DNA of 64,000 nt, from assembly GCA_021442155.1 (NCBI GenBank), contig CM038229.1:97627271-97691270 (forward strand), read 5' to 3'. The translations under genes were made by a program, and so were the position numbers. The notes beneath the pieces were generated by a model, which had not been told where the DNA came from, ran no database searches, and worked only from the letters and a program-made list of their open reading frames with translations. This document shows, piece after piece, positions 50,407 through 63,300 of this stretch. The stretch's first letter is position 1; every line of letters begins with the position of its first letter. Origin of the DNA: Cymbidium sinense. Lineage: Eukaryota > Streptophyta > Magnoliopsida > Asparagales > Orchidaceae.

Positions 50407-53400
50407 TGTGATGAGATTCTCATATACATTTCTTCTTTATGCATTTTGACAACACATAGATCCAGAATATTCTTATTGAGGGTGATATGGTACAACATTG
50501 AGGAGAGGTGTACTATCTAAAGATAGAAGTCACCACCCTACAATGTACCTAATCACCTCAACAAAGACTCCTGGACAATAATCTAATATGTGTTAAAGAT
50601 TTCCCTACTTTACATGGAAAAGTTAAGTAGGGTTTATTTTAAATGGGGTTCAAGTTTCCTACAGGGCAAGCCTCCATAGTTAATTACATCCTAAGGAATG
50701 AGATCCTCAGAATACTCTCGATTAAGGTAAATGATCTTGTCTCCAAAGATTTCAATATGTGGACTATCAATCGATTAGTTTATTTTAGAAGATCAAATAG
50801 GATTGATCAAAGAGAGGGAGTTATTATCAAAGCCAAAGAAGATAAGTAGGAGATGCTCATGATGCTAGAAAACCCAAGGAGCATCTCAAACTATCCTATA
50901 ATTGGGCTTTACATTTTAAAATTGATTTAATTTATTTGAGTTGAGATTTTCATTAGAAATTTAGGCTTATGATTCCATAGCACAAGATTATGGAAATACC
51001 TAAGAGATGAGGATTTATTCTTATGTCCCATGGAAGGGAGAAGCAACCTTAGAACCTAAATCTAGGGAGCTTTGGCATGGGCCAAAAGTACAACCTAAAT
51101 CTAAGGAAAAATGAGTATTTAGTTTATCTCCACAAGAGAGGACAAATCACTGACGCTTAGACTTACAACCGCCTGGGGTGGCCGCCAACTAACTCCTATA
51201 ATTTTAAATTTATGTAGGCAAGTCATATGCTTTATGCAGATAGCTAGATATTATTTATTTAGAAAGAGACTAAGTCCTTAAACTCACTCCCTAAAGAGAC
51301 TAAATCATGTAAGGCATGCTTCAAATAACCTAAATCTAATGCAAATCATATTACATTTTATTTATTTTCATCTTGGACAATCATTTGACTCGCTTATAGG
51401 ATTCATATGCCTAATGCATGAGAAGTAAGTTTATTGGTCAAAATTAGTGAGAAGGGAGAAGGTGTATTTCCACCATGGCTATCAAAAGGTCAAGCCTTTT
51501 TCTGCAAAGGTGGAAGCCTCCAATCAAGAGTGAAAATAATATACATTTGTGCATGATGTTATAAAAGAAATACTCATCCAAGGGGTTGCTAATTCTTTTA
51601 TCTTGATTTTAGCCTAAGCTTTAGGTGAGGTTATGAGTTCTTTATTTTTATTTTGAATTATTAAATTTGGTAGAATATTTTTTCACAAGATCCTAATCCA
51701 CCAGCCATACATCAAGCAAGGAAGAAACTAGGAAAAGATGTCATCTTAATGCACAAGCTAAACTAATCATCAATCAATTTATAAAGCTAAGTCAAAGGAA
51801 TAAAGGCCATTTGTGGTCGGGTGCCACCGATAAACTCAAAAAATAAATGGGGTATTCGAGCCCTTATACAAAATGGATTACAAATTAATTATGCTTAAGC
51901 AAGGAACTCATTGTTATGGGGGGTCTTCAAGCTTTATTTCTTCATTATTCTTTTCTTCTTTCTTCTTTGGTTCCTTCTTCCGATGATTAGAAGGTGGTTA
52001 ATCCAAAAGCTTCACATGGTACATAAGATGAGATCTTATTACCAATGCTCATCCTAATCCCTATAATAATCATTCCAAATTCTAATTGTAAAGATTACAT
52101 GAAAAGAAAAAAATCTTGCTAACACCTACAAAATAGAGATTAGTTAAACAAACCACATGAAGCATGTATATTGGACTTATCACCCCACACATGGGTGACT
52201 AAGTCCACTGCCTATTGGATTATGCTTAGAGTATAAGCACCGCACAATAAAAGCATTTATATTTTTATTACTGCCCTTAAGCACAATCCCTCAGAAAAGT
52301 AATGATTAAACTAAATCATCCTATCATTCATTCTCTAACATTCAAATATCCACTAAAACATATATCACAAAACAAAATCAAACATCAAACCATGCATCAC
52401 CTAACCTAAAACTAGAAGTGGTGACTTAGTCTAAAGTGTGTGCTTTTAAGGTTTGTGTGGTATGCTTAGCTATCACTTTAAGTTAGAATTTTCTAAGTGT
52501 GAAGAATGTTCAACTTAGAGGAGGGTTTCATTTAAGTGGTTTAGTTATTTTGGGTTGATTTTATTTTATGTTTTAATTGGGTTCAAGTGAATCCTATAAA
52601 TAATTACTAAGTTCTAAAGAGAGGGAAAGAGAAGAGAACTTCTCTTTCCTTCCCTAACCTAAGTAATTTCTAAAGTGGATTCTTATTTTAGCTTTATTTA
52701 GTGAATATTTTATTATATATTTTAATTAATCCTAAGTTTAGATGAACTCTAAATAAACCTATTTAAAAAAAGTATTTAAGATTAAATAAAGTGAGTAAGA
52801 TCACAAAACACACATCACTTTATTTTTTCCCAACATGTATAACATGCATATGAATGAATCCTAACCATATATATACATACCAAATGGGAAAGTTTAGCAC
52901 ACTTTATGATGCATGCTAAATAAGTAACTTTATTAAATTCAATGTTTATGATTCATGATTTTCATTAAGTAAAAGGGGTTTCTTATTCAATTTTCACATG
53001 CACATATGAATGTATGAAAACATAAGTGAGTATGATGCCATTGTCAACCGGGGTGTAAGATACAAGACCTACTTAGGGCTACTTAAAGCCTCACAACTCA
53101 GATTGCCAGACTAATATTCCACTTTCCTTAAATACAACATATGTATAAAAGAAATAAATGGAAAAGAAAGAATGCAAAGGTTGGTATTTATTTTATATTA
53201 GTTTGTTTATGTACTTTATATATGTAAGTTTAAGTGTCCTTCTTAATTCATAGCATAGGAATGAATATGAAATGGAATTAGGCAAGTATTGTGTTCTTTT
53301 CAAATGAAATATACACTTTGCCAACCTATTCAATTATATCAAAAGAGAGGAGAAGAAAACTACACTAAGCACATCCTTATATTTACTCACATGCAAGCTT

Positions 53401-56400
53401 ATAAATAAGATATAAGTAACACACTTTCAATTTTGATAATTGATTCATATATTTTGAAACTAATTTGGATTTAATAGTGATAAAAGCCACTTATATTCTT
53501 ACTTTAGCCAAAACATGCAATTTGACATAAAGGCAATATTTTCATTTTAAATTTGATTTTGAAAAGCATGAATGTATGAAATCATATGACATACACATTT
53601 AGCATGTTGGGAAAGAACTAAAGTAATGAAAGCATGTAAACACATTCACCTTAATTAATTCCTAAAGACAATCTAATAAAATAAGAAAGATTAAAGCAAA
53701 TCAAAGTTTATTTAATGTGATTTTATTTGATTTTAAATTTAATCTAATTTGATAATTATGAGGTGAGTTTGATGTTCCTAACTCATTCCCACATGTGTTT
53801 GATATTTTGTTCAATTTTAGGTGATTAGATTCATTTTATATTTTGATTAGGTTAAGATATGAATTATGCATGAAGTTACCCTTTACCTACACCTTAGCAT
53901 AGTTAATCAAATAATTATGAGCTAATGAGATAACATAAAACCACATTTAAATTAGTAATGCCTAGGAGGAAAAGGGCCTAATACAATTTGGCTCATGATT
54001 AATGATTAAAAAAGGGGTAAATTAAGTAATTTCAAAACACCCCTCACACATATGAGTTAAATTTTAATTTTTTTAATTACTTAGGCTCTTGAACACCAAA
54101 AAAACTACCCAAGATGAATTAATTGAGTTCTGAAAGTTTTAGAATTTTTAAAATTAATTAAAGAGGATAATTAGTGAATTAACCTTTAATTAATGTAAGA
54201 TTAAGGAATAAAGGGGGTTTAAGGAATATCTTAAGAAGAGTATCCCAAAATTATTCTAACCTCACATTCACTTAATCAAAACTTAATTGGCTCAATCATA
54301 GGGTTAAATAACTAATTATACCCTTAATTAATCTAATTACATTAAGGGGAGTGATTAAGGAATGGACTAGCAATTCTCCCATTAAGCTACCAATAAATCC
54401 CAAGAAAATTAGGGAGGTAAGCCAACCCTCTAATTACATCAAGAAATTTGGGATTAATCGGATTAATTAGAGAGTAATCAACAAATTAATATTCCCAATA
54501 AAACTCAAATTCAGAAAAGAACTATTCAAATTCATCAAAATTAATTTTAGAATATTTTATGTTTAATTTTCTTTCTAATGCAATTTATTTCATATTTTTC
54601 TAATTTTTCTATGTTGAGATATGATTTTAGAAGTTTAAGTAATTAATTAGAATTATTTAAATCCCTAATTAAATCATTAATCATGGCTCCCCATGTCATT
54701 GACGCAAGATGCACTTTACACGCATCACCTGATTGGGTACTTAACCCATCACATCGGCATGGTGGCGGCACGCTTTTTTCTTCTCACCGTCCATCAAGGT
54801 CGACGACGAGATTAAAGCTAGATCAAAGGGGAGAAATGTGGGAGTTACGTGTTGATCTCTAGCCCATCCAAAATGTATAGATGGTGGCTAGAGATCCATC
54901 CTGTAATTTCTACGTGAAAGGGGATCCGGCCCATCTTCTAGGATCCAAGCTCGATTGAGCTCGATAGAATTTACCCACACCATCATGCATCCTAAATCAC
55001 ATCTAATGCCCAAAATCCTGCCATGAAAATTTATTTGAAAGCTCCAAACCACATTGAATTTAAGCTCTGAAGATGGCTAACGCCACCTGCTGATTCTGGA
55101 GAAGCTTGTGTAAGATGAAGCTTTCTGAAAGTTTGAGGTTGAGTAACTTCCTATGGACCAACTCCTCCTCCTTGAGCTGCCTTTGGTCTAGAACACCTCC
55201 TCCGCCTTTGGATCTTGGGAAAGAGTTTGGGTGAGTTCATTGAGCTCCTGATGGAGCTTGCAAAGGGAATTGCACCGATTTTGAGTGTGGAGAGTATTGG
55301 AGCTCCCTATTTTGTATGAAAATTAGGAAGATGAACTTTAATCTCCCTAGAAGCTTAGGATCACTTGATGGCTCCTTCCTAACACTCAATCACAATGGCT
55401 CGAATGAAAGTGAATTAGGGAGTATATCTCCTCCTTTGGCAATCGACGGCTAAGCAAGGAGAAGCCATTTTGATCAATTGCTTGATTCAAAGGGTTTAGC
55501 GTTTAAGATGTCCTTGAATTCGGTTTTGGCCAAGGAGTGGAATAGTGAAGTGGCCATGTGCTTCAATGTGGGAAGAGGTTTGCCATGTGGCCATTTCCAT
55601 GCACATGGTCGGCCATTGGGTTAGGTTGACCCAAACCCATTGGGTTGGAGCACTACACCTCCTAGTGTTCACTTGATCCATTAAGAGAGTGCCAAGTGAG
55701 TATGAAGAGGATTTGACCAAATTCTAAGTAGAATTAGCCAAAATGGCCTAGGGATAAAATGGTCATTTGGCTAGTTTTTGAATTTGGGTATATGTTTGGT
55801 ATGTTCAAAAAAAAGTTTTGGTGAAGTTTCATTGAATTTGGAGTTCATGTGGTTTGGCTCATATTGACCCATTTAGGTCAAATAATCAACTTTGGGGTCA
55901 AACCAAGGGTTGGAAGTTCATATGACCATTTGAAATATTTTGGTAGCTTTGATTTGATTCAATTTGGTTTAGGTTTGAATTTGATTCATATGATTTCATT
56001 TAGGTCAAATGGGTCAAGTTGACCAATTTGACCCATTTGACCTATTTGAGCTAGGTCATGGGTAGTTTAGGTTTGTTTAGTCATATGAAGTGGATTGACA
56101 TATTTTGTTTCCAATCAATTTTGGTTAAGTTTGAATTTAGATCAATATGACCCTTTAGTCAAGTTGGGTTCAAGGTCGGCTAGGTTAGGTCTAGTTGGCC
56201 AAAGGCTTTGGTCAAGTTCAACTAGTGATTTGGAATGAACTTGACCCATTGGTTTCAATCAATTTGGCTTAGATCAAGTTTTGATATATTTTAACTTTTA
56301 GGTCAAGTTGGGTCAACTTGGGTCAAGTCCAAGTTAGGCTAGGTTAGGCTCAAATGTTTACTTGGTCAAGTTTAAACATTGATCATGAATGAACTTTGAT

Positions 56401-57836
56401 CATTGGTTTCAATCAATTTGGCCTATGGTGGATTTTGGCTATGTTGGGTTTCATTATGTTGACTTGGTCAACCCTTAGGTTTGACTTCTTTTGACCCAAT
56501 TTGAGTGATTGATCATCTCATGATGATTGTTGATCATGATGAGATTTAGGTGAGTTTGATTCAATCCAATTTGGTTAGGATTAAATTTGGCTCATAAGGG
56601 TACTTTTGGTCACTTTGGGTCAAGTGAGCCAAAGTGGGTCAAATGGCTTGGTCAAAGCTTGATTTGAGTTTGATTGAACTTATATGGACTTGTGATTGAA
56701 ATATAAATCCATTTGCAAGTAGTTTGAAGTCAAATGGGTTTTGATTCATTTGATAATTTCAAGTTCAAAGGGTGAACATGAAATGGATTTTGGCATGATT
56801 TTGAATTGAGTTTTGGTTAAGTGATTGAAGTTTGTATTTATATTTGGATTCATGATTGAAGGATTGATTGATTCATGGTGAAAATCAAGGTTTGATTTTA
56901 AATTGATTTGGCCAATTTTCAAGATTTTGACTGAAAGGCTTAGGTTAGATTTTGATTGAATTTGAACTTGATTTTGGAGCTGGTTTTGGTTGTTTGAATT
57001 TATTTCATTTATATATGTGAATATAAATGAGAATATATATGGGTTATGAGAAAATTTCATGAATTTGAAGTGATTTGAACATGATATATGCTAAGTCATT
57101 TAGATGGAAATTAAGGACTGGAAAGATTTGTGAATTGAACTTGAATTTTGAATTTAGTTTGATTGATTTGAATTTTTATTTCATTTATATATGTGAATAT
57201 AAATGAGAATATAAATGGGTTGTGAAGAAAATTGAATTTGAATTGATTTAAAGATGATTTAGGCTAAGTCCTTAAGAGAGGATTAAAGGCATAAGAAGGA
57301 TTTTGATTTAGAATTTGAATTTTGGATTTGATTTGATTGATTGATTTGATTTATATTTCATTTATATATGTGAATATAAATGAGAATATAAATGAGTTAT
57401 GAGAATATTTAATGAACTTGAAATGATTTTAATATGATTTTAGGCTAAGTCCTTAAGAAGGAATTAAGGACTTAAGGAAAGATTTAAATTTGGAATTTCA
57501 ACTTGGAATTCAATCATGGATTTCAATCATGTGGTATTGATTTGAGTTTGGAGAAAATCAATTAGGCTAGAATTTATTTAGGTTTGATGTTGATTTGATA
57601 TGGAGTTTGACTTAAAGGAAGGAAGTAAAGAAAGTTGTCCAAGCTATGGTAGGCAAATTTCCTAACACCCCTAAGGCATGACCTATTCCTATGGCTAACT
57701 CTTCTAAGTCTCTAGGTTTAGGTTGAGTGTCCACCTAATCACTAGATGTGTCTTAGACTAGGGTTTCTTAAAGTCTAAGAGGAGTCTTGTGTCTAAGATT
57801 GAGGGTTGAGAACTCATTCTAAAAATGAGGTCAACA
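50407..57836 (-). repeat. 3' LTR of element 3, about 7.43 kb
   Basis: In LTR sense it starts TGTTGACCTCA at 57,836 and shows all blocks of the other copies. Near 50,407-50,490 it still aligns with the other LTR ends (ACAACACATAGAT against ACACCACACAGAT), so the end is placed at TGTGATG (50,407), uncertain by about 30 bases. It has one copy of the 230-bp unit and three copies of a 180-bp unit (56,990-57,440). No polypurine tract is visible next to its start. Confidence 0.7.
56990..57440. repeat. 180-bp unit in three tandem copies within the LTR
   Basis: TTTCATTTATATATGTGAAT followed by ATAAATGAGAATATA and GGTTATGAGAA occurs at about 57,003, 57,180 and 57,358. The LTR at 31,765-38,952 has one copy (about 38,465). 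The element 2 LTR has about two or three in reverse orientation (27,340-27,670). Confidence 0.8.
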
Positions 57837-60019
57837 AAGGGCTCCAATAGTGTGTGTGTGACAAGCATCATCCGTATTGGTGTTGACCAATGATCAACAA
57901 CACCAATGATCACAAGTATTAACAGAGACAATCTACTCAAACCCAAGGTGTAGAAGGAATCCAAAGCTTAGTAATGTGGCTCTACTTATGTCAAAGACAT
58001 AAGAGAGAGAAGGAGAGATCCACTAGGGATAGAATATGTGAACCTTCCACGGGAAGCATTCAAGTCATCCACAGGAATGAGAGGTTTGATTTGATTTGAG
58101 TCTCATAGGGAGAAAGTCCCACCGGGGAAGAGGGTTGAATTTGCTTTAATTTTAGATTTGGAATTTGAGATGAACCGCTTGGTTTCCACCAGTAGGAGTC
58201 ACGGGCCTAGACCTAACTGATTTACTAATCCAAAAGGGTAGTCTACTAAACACATAGTAGGACTAGCCAACCAAAGGGATGCCTTTAGTATGCAAGAATC
58301 GTACTAGAAAGAAAGCATAGTCTTACATTCTTCAAAGTAGGGACCATTTATGGGGTAATCTATTGGCAAGGAAATAGATTAAACCTATCGACTATTGAGT
58401 GAACGCCATGGGGACTTAAATCAACTCAATGATAGTAAGATTAATTTTATTTTTTAGTTTTATTTTGATGATTGGTTTGTGATGGATCATACCGAACGAG
58501 CTTATATCGCCTAGACCTATCTTATTTATCAACCAAAGGGAATAACTTCCCACCGATGGGAGAACTATCGACAAAAGGAGTGCCTTTCGCTTTATAATGA
58601 TCAATTGAAGGGAAGAAAGCTCGGGACTCACATCTTCCACTACAAAAGATCAGGGTGATGGGCAAATAAATCAAACCCACCTACTAGTCGATTTATGACA
58701 ATCATGCTAGAAAGAATGCGCCATAGTCTTACATCCTCCAAAGGAATGACTCGGGTAACATGCTTTTAATCAAAATAGATTGAACCCAACCTAAGGCGAC
58801 TATGGAGTGAGTGCACTGGGACTTATCTCAACTCGTAGTCGCAATTCCTATAGGGAGTTCTACAAACGCCTAAAGATAAGATGTCTACTTGGGAAAAGGG
58901 GCCTTTGGGATTGAATTCTTAATCCACAAGAATTAATTTGTTCATTTTGCTTAATTTGTTTATCATCCTATTAGTTTGTAGGGATCAAACTGGAGGAGCT
59001 TATATGCCTAGATCTATCTCAAATTTATTGAACCAAGGGAGAGAATCTGCATCCAACAAATTCTCCAACCATGGGGTGGATATTATGAAAGGGTTGTCCA
59101 ATCCAAAAGTAACCCAAGTAATGTCTAAATGGGGTTACAAAAGATATAGAAAATGTAGGGATGGGGCGCTAAGGGCTTAATCCAAAATCATGGAGAAGAT
59201 GACATGGCTAGTCATATATCAAATAGGTATTTGGTCCAACTCAAGGAGAAAGCTGGGACTCACATCGCAAGAGTGGTGTATCATTGTGAGTCACTATCAT
59301 AAATAACATCAACCAACCTAAGGTGCCCATCTTGCAATAATCGCCTAGAAGAAAGCTCGGGGACTCATATCCTCCTATAATTCGTTGGGATAATCTATCT
59401 TTCGACAGGCTATGAAAGGGACTAGGAAAGCCAGGAACTTAGAAACTCATGAGGAAAGAAAAGGGGACTTATCCTAAACCTCAAATATACTAACCTAGTT
59501 TGATCATGATGATTAGTTCAAGAAGAAAGCACGGGACTCACATTATAAAAAAATTAACATGAGGTAGCATCTAGAAGAAGATCCTATGACACAGTGTGTT
59601 TGGTGATGTAAGGACAGAGATGGACTCACATCAAGATAGATTTATGTTTTGTTGTGCATGTGTTAAAAGGAATAGGATGTCTCTCGTCTTACACCTACCT
59701 TAAACATGCTAGGGATTTTGATGAAATGGTGCCACGGATGGCAATGAGAATTCCCACTCAAGAAAGGATGTCGCTTCTCTTACACCTAACTTAGTGCTAA
59801 TCAAATAAGATGCCTCTAAGTTCTCTTACATCTATTTTAATACCGAGAGATTTGTTTGTTTATGTTTGAGGGATGATGCCGGGGACTCTTACACCTACTC
59901 TAAACACGCCACATGAATTTGCAAGATAAGCAAATAACGCTTCAAAAGAAGAGAAGATTTTGATGAAATGGAGAATCAAATTTTGTTCATTAATAGAATT
60001 ATTTTCAAACATGATTTTT
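57837..60019 (-). repeat. 3' untranslated region of element 3 with degenerate repeats
   Basis: Between the pol stop and the 3' LTR. Recurrent segments on the plus strand are GCTTATAT-GCCTAGA-CTATCT with AACCAA-GGGA (near 58,190, 58,495 and 58,995), AAGAAAGC-CGGGACTCACAT (near 58,612, 59,248, 59,345 and 59,522) and GACTCTTACACCTAC-type units (near 59,685, 59,780, 59,840 and 59,888). Periods vary from about 100 to 500 bp. Variable 3' UTR repeats are known in Ogre/Tat elements. A frame at 58,938-59,180 is not called. Confidence 0.7.
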
Positions 60020-61060
60020 TCATGGGTAATATTTCTTTAGATGGAGCCCATTAATTGGAAGCATCGGTGTTCCCCTTTACAATCATGAGATAAGATCTCT
60101 TTAGGCCTTCTCTATGACATAGGGCCTTCCCAAGTGGGTTCAAACTTGCCTCCCATCTTTGAGGGGCAACAATTGGTCTCCTTAGACTAACACAAGTTCT
60201 CTTACCGAATGACCTAGGGCAAACCAGATGTTGTGAGCTTGAATCATTTTTGGCCTTGTATAACTCGAGGTTCGAGACGCCTCATGCACTTTCCTCCTTG
60301 AGCTCTTCTAACGCAACTTTGCATTCTATTATATAGTAATCTTGTTACCCAATGCTATCCTTAGTGATGGGAGTTGAACTTCTAAAGATAGAATGACTTG
60401 GACCCATACACTAAGAAAATAGTTGGGGTAGTAAGAGTGTCCACAAGGCTTCAACCAACTACTCATTCCACGTTGTCATCAAGAGTCCTCTTTAGTATTT
60501 GGATAAGTGTTTTTGAATGCTTCTAAACCATTTACTCTAGGGTAGTAGATGATGGAGTATCTCCAATCTATACCATATCTTCGGCATGTCATTGATCTTA
60601 ATGTTTTGAATGCGCATCATAATATGAGGCACCAACCTATATATGATATGGTTCCTAAAAAATTGAAGCACATCGATGACCTCTTTGAGTGGGATTACCT
60701 CACACTTGGAAGATGTACGGTGGAAGCTAAGATGAACCGATGCCTCTTGAAGAAGGAGGATCGATCACCCACAATGTCTGCATTCCCAACACTTGAATGG
60801 ACCATGAGGCCAATGTAGGGTGTAGAATGTTGGGTGGTTGGTGGAGGACCATGTACCGACACTGATGGCATCTCTAGCTACATCCATGTACCAGAATCAT
60901 CAAAGGCTAGTAGTATCCTAGTCTCTTGATCTTCAACTTCATCTTCATGAATTGATGTGTCATAAACTGAATGTACCTCGTTATAATTCCACGGGCTTTG
61001 TGTTTGTCTAAATAGCATAACCACATTTGGTCAAAGAGTGTACAGAGTGCCATCAACGAG
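60020..61060 (-). pseudogene. Broken integrase and pol C-terminus of element 3
   Basis: Would insert the DNA copy into the genome. On the minus strand, near 60,790-60,960, the zinc-binding region reads KRLGYY (stop replacing Trp), RCHQC and HQPPNILHPTLASW. The core continues as NHIIYR-VPH and EALWT in broken frames. Near 60,100-60,200 the C-terminal part gives GRPYVIEKA, and the protein ends NGLHLKKYYP with TGA at 60,020-60,022. Ending in LKKYY with no further domain is typical of the group. An 89-codon plus-strand frame (60,549-60,818) is a shadow. Confidence 0.82.
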
Positions 61061-61229
61061 TAAAAGAGAGGGTTCTGCTTTCATATGATGAGCTTGTGAC
61101 TCTTAAGGTAATTTTCTGTTTAAATAAGTCTATGAATAGTTGCCTCCAATCCAAATCCTTGTCCTTATATGCAACGACAACCTCTCCTTCAAGAGAAAGT
61201 CTCTCGATGAGTTCAAGGTCAATAAGAGA

Positions 61230-61660
61230 TAAGACTTATCTATTTTGAATCTTATTGAAATGGACTCATCTTCGGACATGCCAATTCTTTAGCAAGTTTG
61301 GCCAAAGCATTTGTTACTATGTTTTTGCTCGGGAATCTTGTAGATGGTGACTACATGAATTTGGGCCAACCTTCATGGTATACTCATGGTAATGACGATT
61401 GGGTTTGAGAACCTTGTAGGACCCGACGATTGATGACCAACTAAGAATCCCAAAAGATATTGATGCTCTTGACACGATAGTGATGGATAACTCTAGACCG
61501 ACAAACTGCCTTCATTATTACTAGGTTGGAAAGATAGTATGAATCTCTCACATCACTGGAGTTAGAGAACTATTCCTCTACCTTCCCTCGAAAAAATAGA
61601 TCATGGTGCTTCCCTTTATGAAAAGAAGCCGCACCATCAAAATATATCTCCCATCTGTCA
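61230..61660 (-). pseudogene. Archaeal-type RNase H of element 3
   Basis: Starts DRWEIYFDGAAS (TGG at 61,651-61,653), keeping the first catalytic Asp. It ends with the NALAKLAKELA-type tail near 61,270-61,300. It lies between the ordinary RNase H and integrase. A second RNase H there defines the Tat group of plant Ty3/gypsy elements. Broken by shifts and stops. Confidence 0.7.
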
Positions 61661-62310
61661 ACCTCCCTAAGTTCATGATTTATTCATCGGAGATCATCAC
61701 TAAGTAGAGAATCGCAGAAGTGGGTGTGTCTTAAGAAATTTGTTAGTGCTTATCCTTTACCGCACGTAGGGTACAATGTGATATCAAACTACAAGAGATC
61801 ATGGACCATCATGCCAAACATCCTGGATAGCATTGGCTATTTCATGAGCATAATAGTGAATTTGTTCTAGATCAAGTTCTCCTTATGAAAGCATATGTGT
61901 CATAGTTTCAGATGCAAAGATCAAAGCTATAATGTTTCAATAGGTGGATACTTTGTTTAACAAGAATTAGATGATGCTCTGGGCCAAAAAGAGTACCGAG
62001 AGAGTCATCCAATGAAGCAAGAGTGTAGAGGATGAGTGGCCGGATAGGAAACCGGCTTCACCAAATCGCTTGATGTCTTCAAAGGCATGCGACATCATCC
62101 CAAAACTTGGCATCCTTTTGACAAGTGCTAAGAATGGCTTGCATCTCCCAGATTGGAGATAAAGCATCTTAAATATGCCGCCCATCCTTGGAAGGATCTT
62201 AGTTGAGTTATACTCTAGAGGTGGAATTTCTAAGATAGCTTTAATCTTTTCTGATCTATTTCTATTCCCTAGTGTTGGACAACAAACCCAAGGAATTTCT
62301 CAAGCTACTC
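61661..62310 (-). pseudogene. Broken RNase H of element 3
   Basis: The longest open stretch (61,967-62,185, 72 codons) reads SGRCKPFLALVKR and HAFEDIKRF, conserved in the RT connection and RNase H start. After frameshifts the tail gives ALTNFL and LLSDDLR (61,690-61,760), matching LAFLVD and SSDDLLDE of element 2. Confidence 0.75.
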
Positions 62311-63300
62311 AATGCACACTTCGTGGGATTCATTTTGAGGTTATATTGTCTTAACTATTCAAAACTACTCTCAAGTCAAAGAGATGGTCTTCCTTTTCTC
62401 GCTTGATTACTAGATCATCAACGTAACACTCAACTTGATGATGGATGAGTTCATTGAAGATCCGAGTCATGGCTCGGGTATGTACCAACATTTTAAGGTT
62501 CAAAGGCATGAACCTATAATAAAAGATTTTGATGGTTCAAAAGCAATGTTTCTTTCATCTTCGTGAGACATCTTGATTTGGTTGTAGATGACCCATCCAT
62601 GAAAGAGAAGACTACATGAGATGAGGCAATGTCCACCATTACGGTATAGGAAGAGAAAATTCATCCTTAGGACATGCCTTTAAGTCCCAAAATTGACTCA
62701 TATGCAAATTTGGCCATTCTTCTTCTTAACTTGACACCGTACCATAGGATATTTTTCTTCCTTAATGAAACCAAAGATCATCAATTTCTTGACTTTAAAT
62801 GACCTATTGTTCGATTTCTAATCGCATGCATCTAGGAGCATGCTTAATAGATAGCGTTAAGATCTATTGCTAGTTTGTGGACTACTACATCGAGATAATC
62901 AATTTCTTCATTCCTAAACTGTAGCCCAACTAAGTCATTGGATTCTTCTTCATTTAGCAATGAACCGATGTACATCGGGCATGGATTTTCTTCGTACCAG
63001 GTTGATTTCTTTAAGCTTATCAATTATTGAATTCTCTAAAATTATGCATCTTTTGATTTGGAGATCATTTATCATCTCGAGATTTTTAAACACACATTCT
63101 CATAAGAGTTGGTGTTGTGAAAAGAACCTATCGACTCCAAATGATTAGTAACAACTAACCAAAGTCATCATCATCATAATTCCCACTATACCAAATCCTA
63201 GTCCGCTTTGATTGTGCTTCCTCGCCTATATGTTCCAAAGCTTTTCAAAGTACTCTAACCTATGCTGGACCATGTATGAGGAACTAAACCTTTGTATAAG
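62311..63300 (-). pseudogene. Broken reverse transcriptase of element 3
   Basis: Minus-strand reading gives LRRKNGQIC (about 62,710-62,740), pieces of the F-D-N-K-A-C-P segment, FHGW and YNQIKM (about 62,575), and an intact catalytic motif ECYVDDLVIK. Its YVDD codons are complementary to 62,414-62,425. EIPWVCCPTLG and KIKAILE (about 62,240-62,300) follow. This is the better copy of the active site, but stops and shifts elsewhere inactivate it. Confidence 0.85.

Noticed and set aside
55496..57060. Frames of 74 and 104 codons on the minus strand
   Set aside because: LTR sequence. The second is an Asn-rich product of low-complexity repeats.
60549..60818. 89-codon frame on the plus strand
   Set aside because: Antisense to integrase, whose minus-strand motifs are recognisable.
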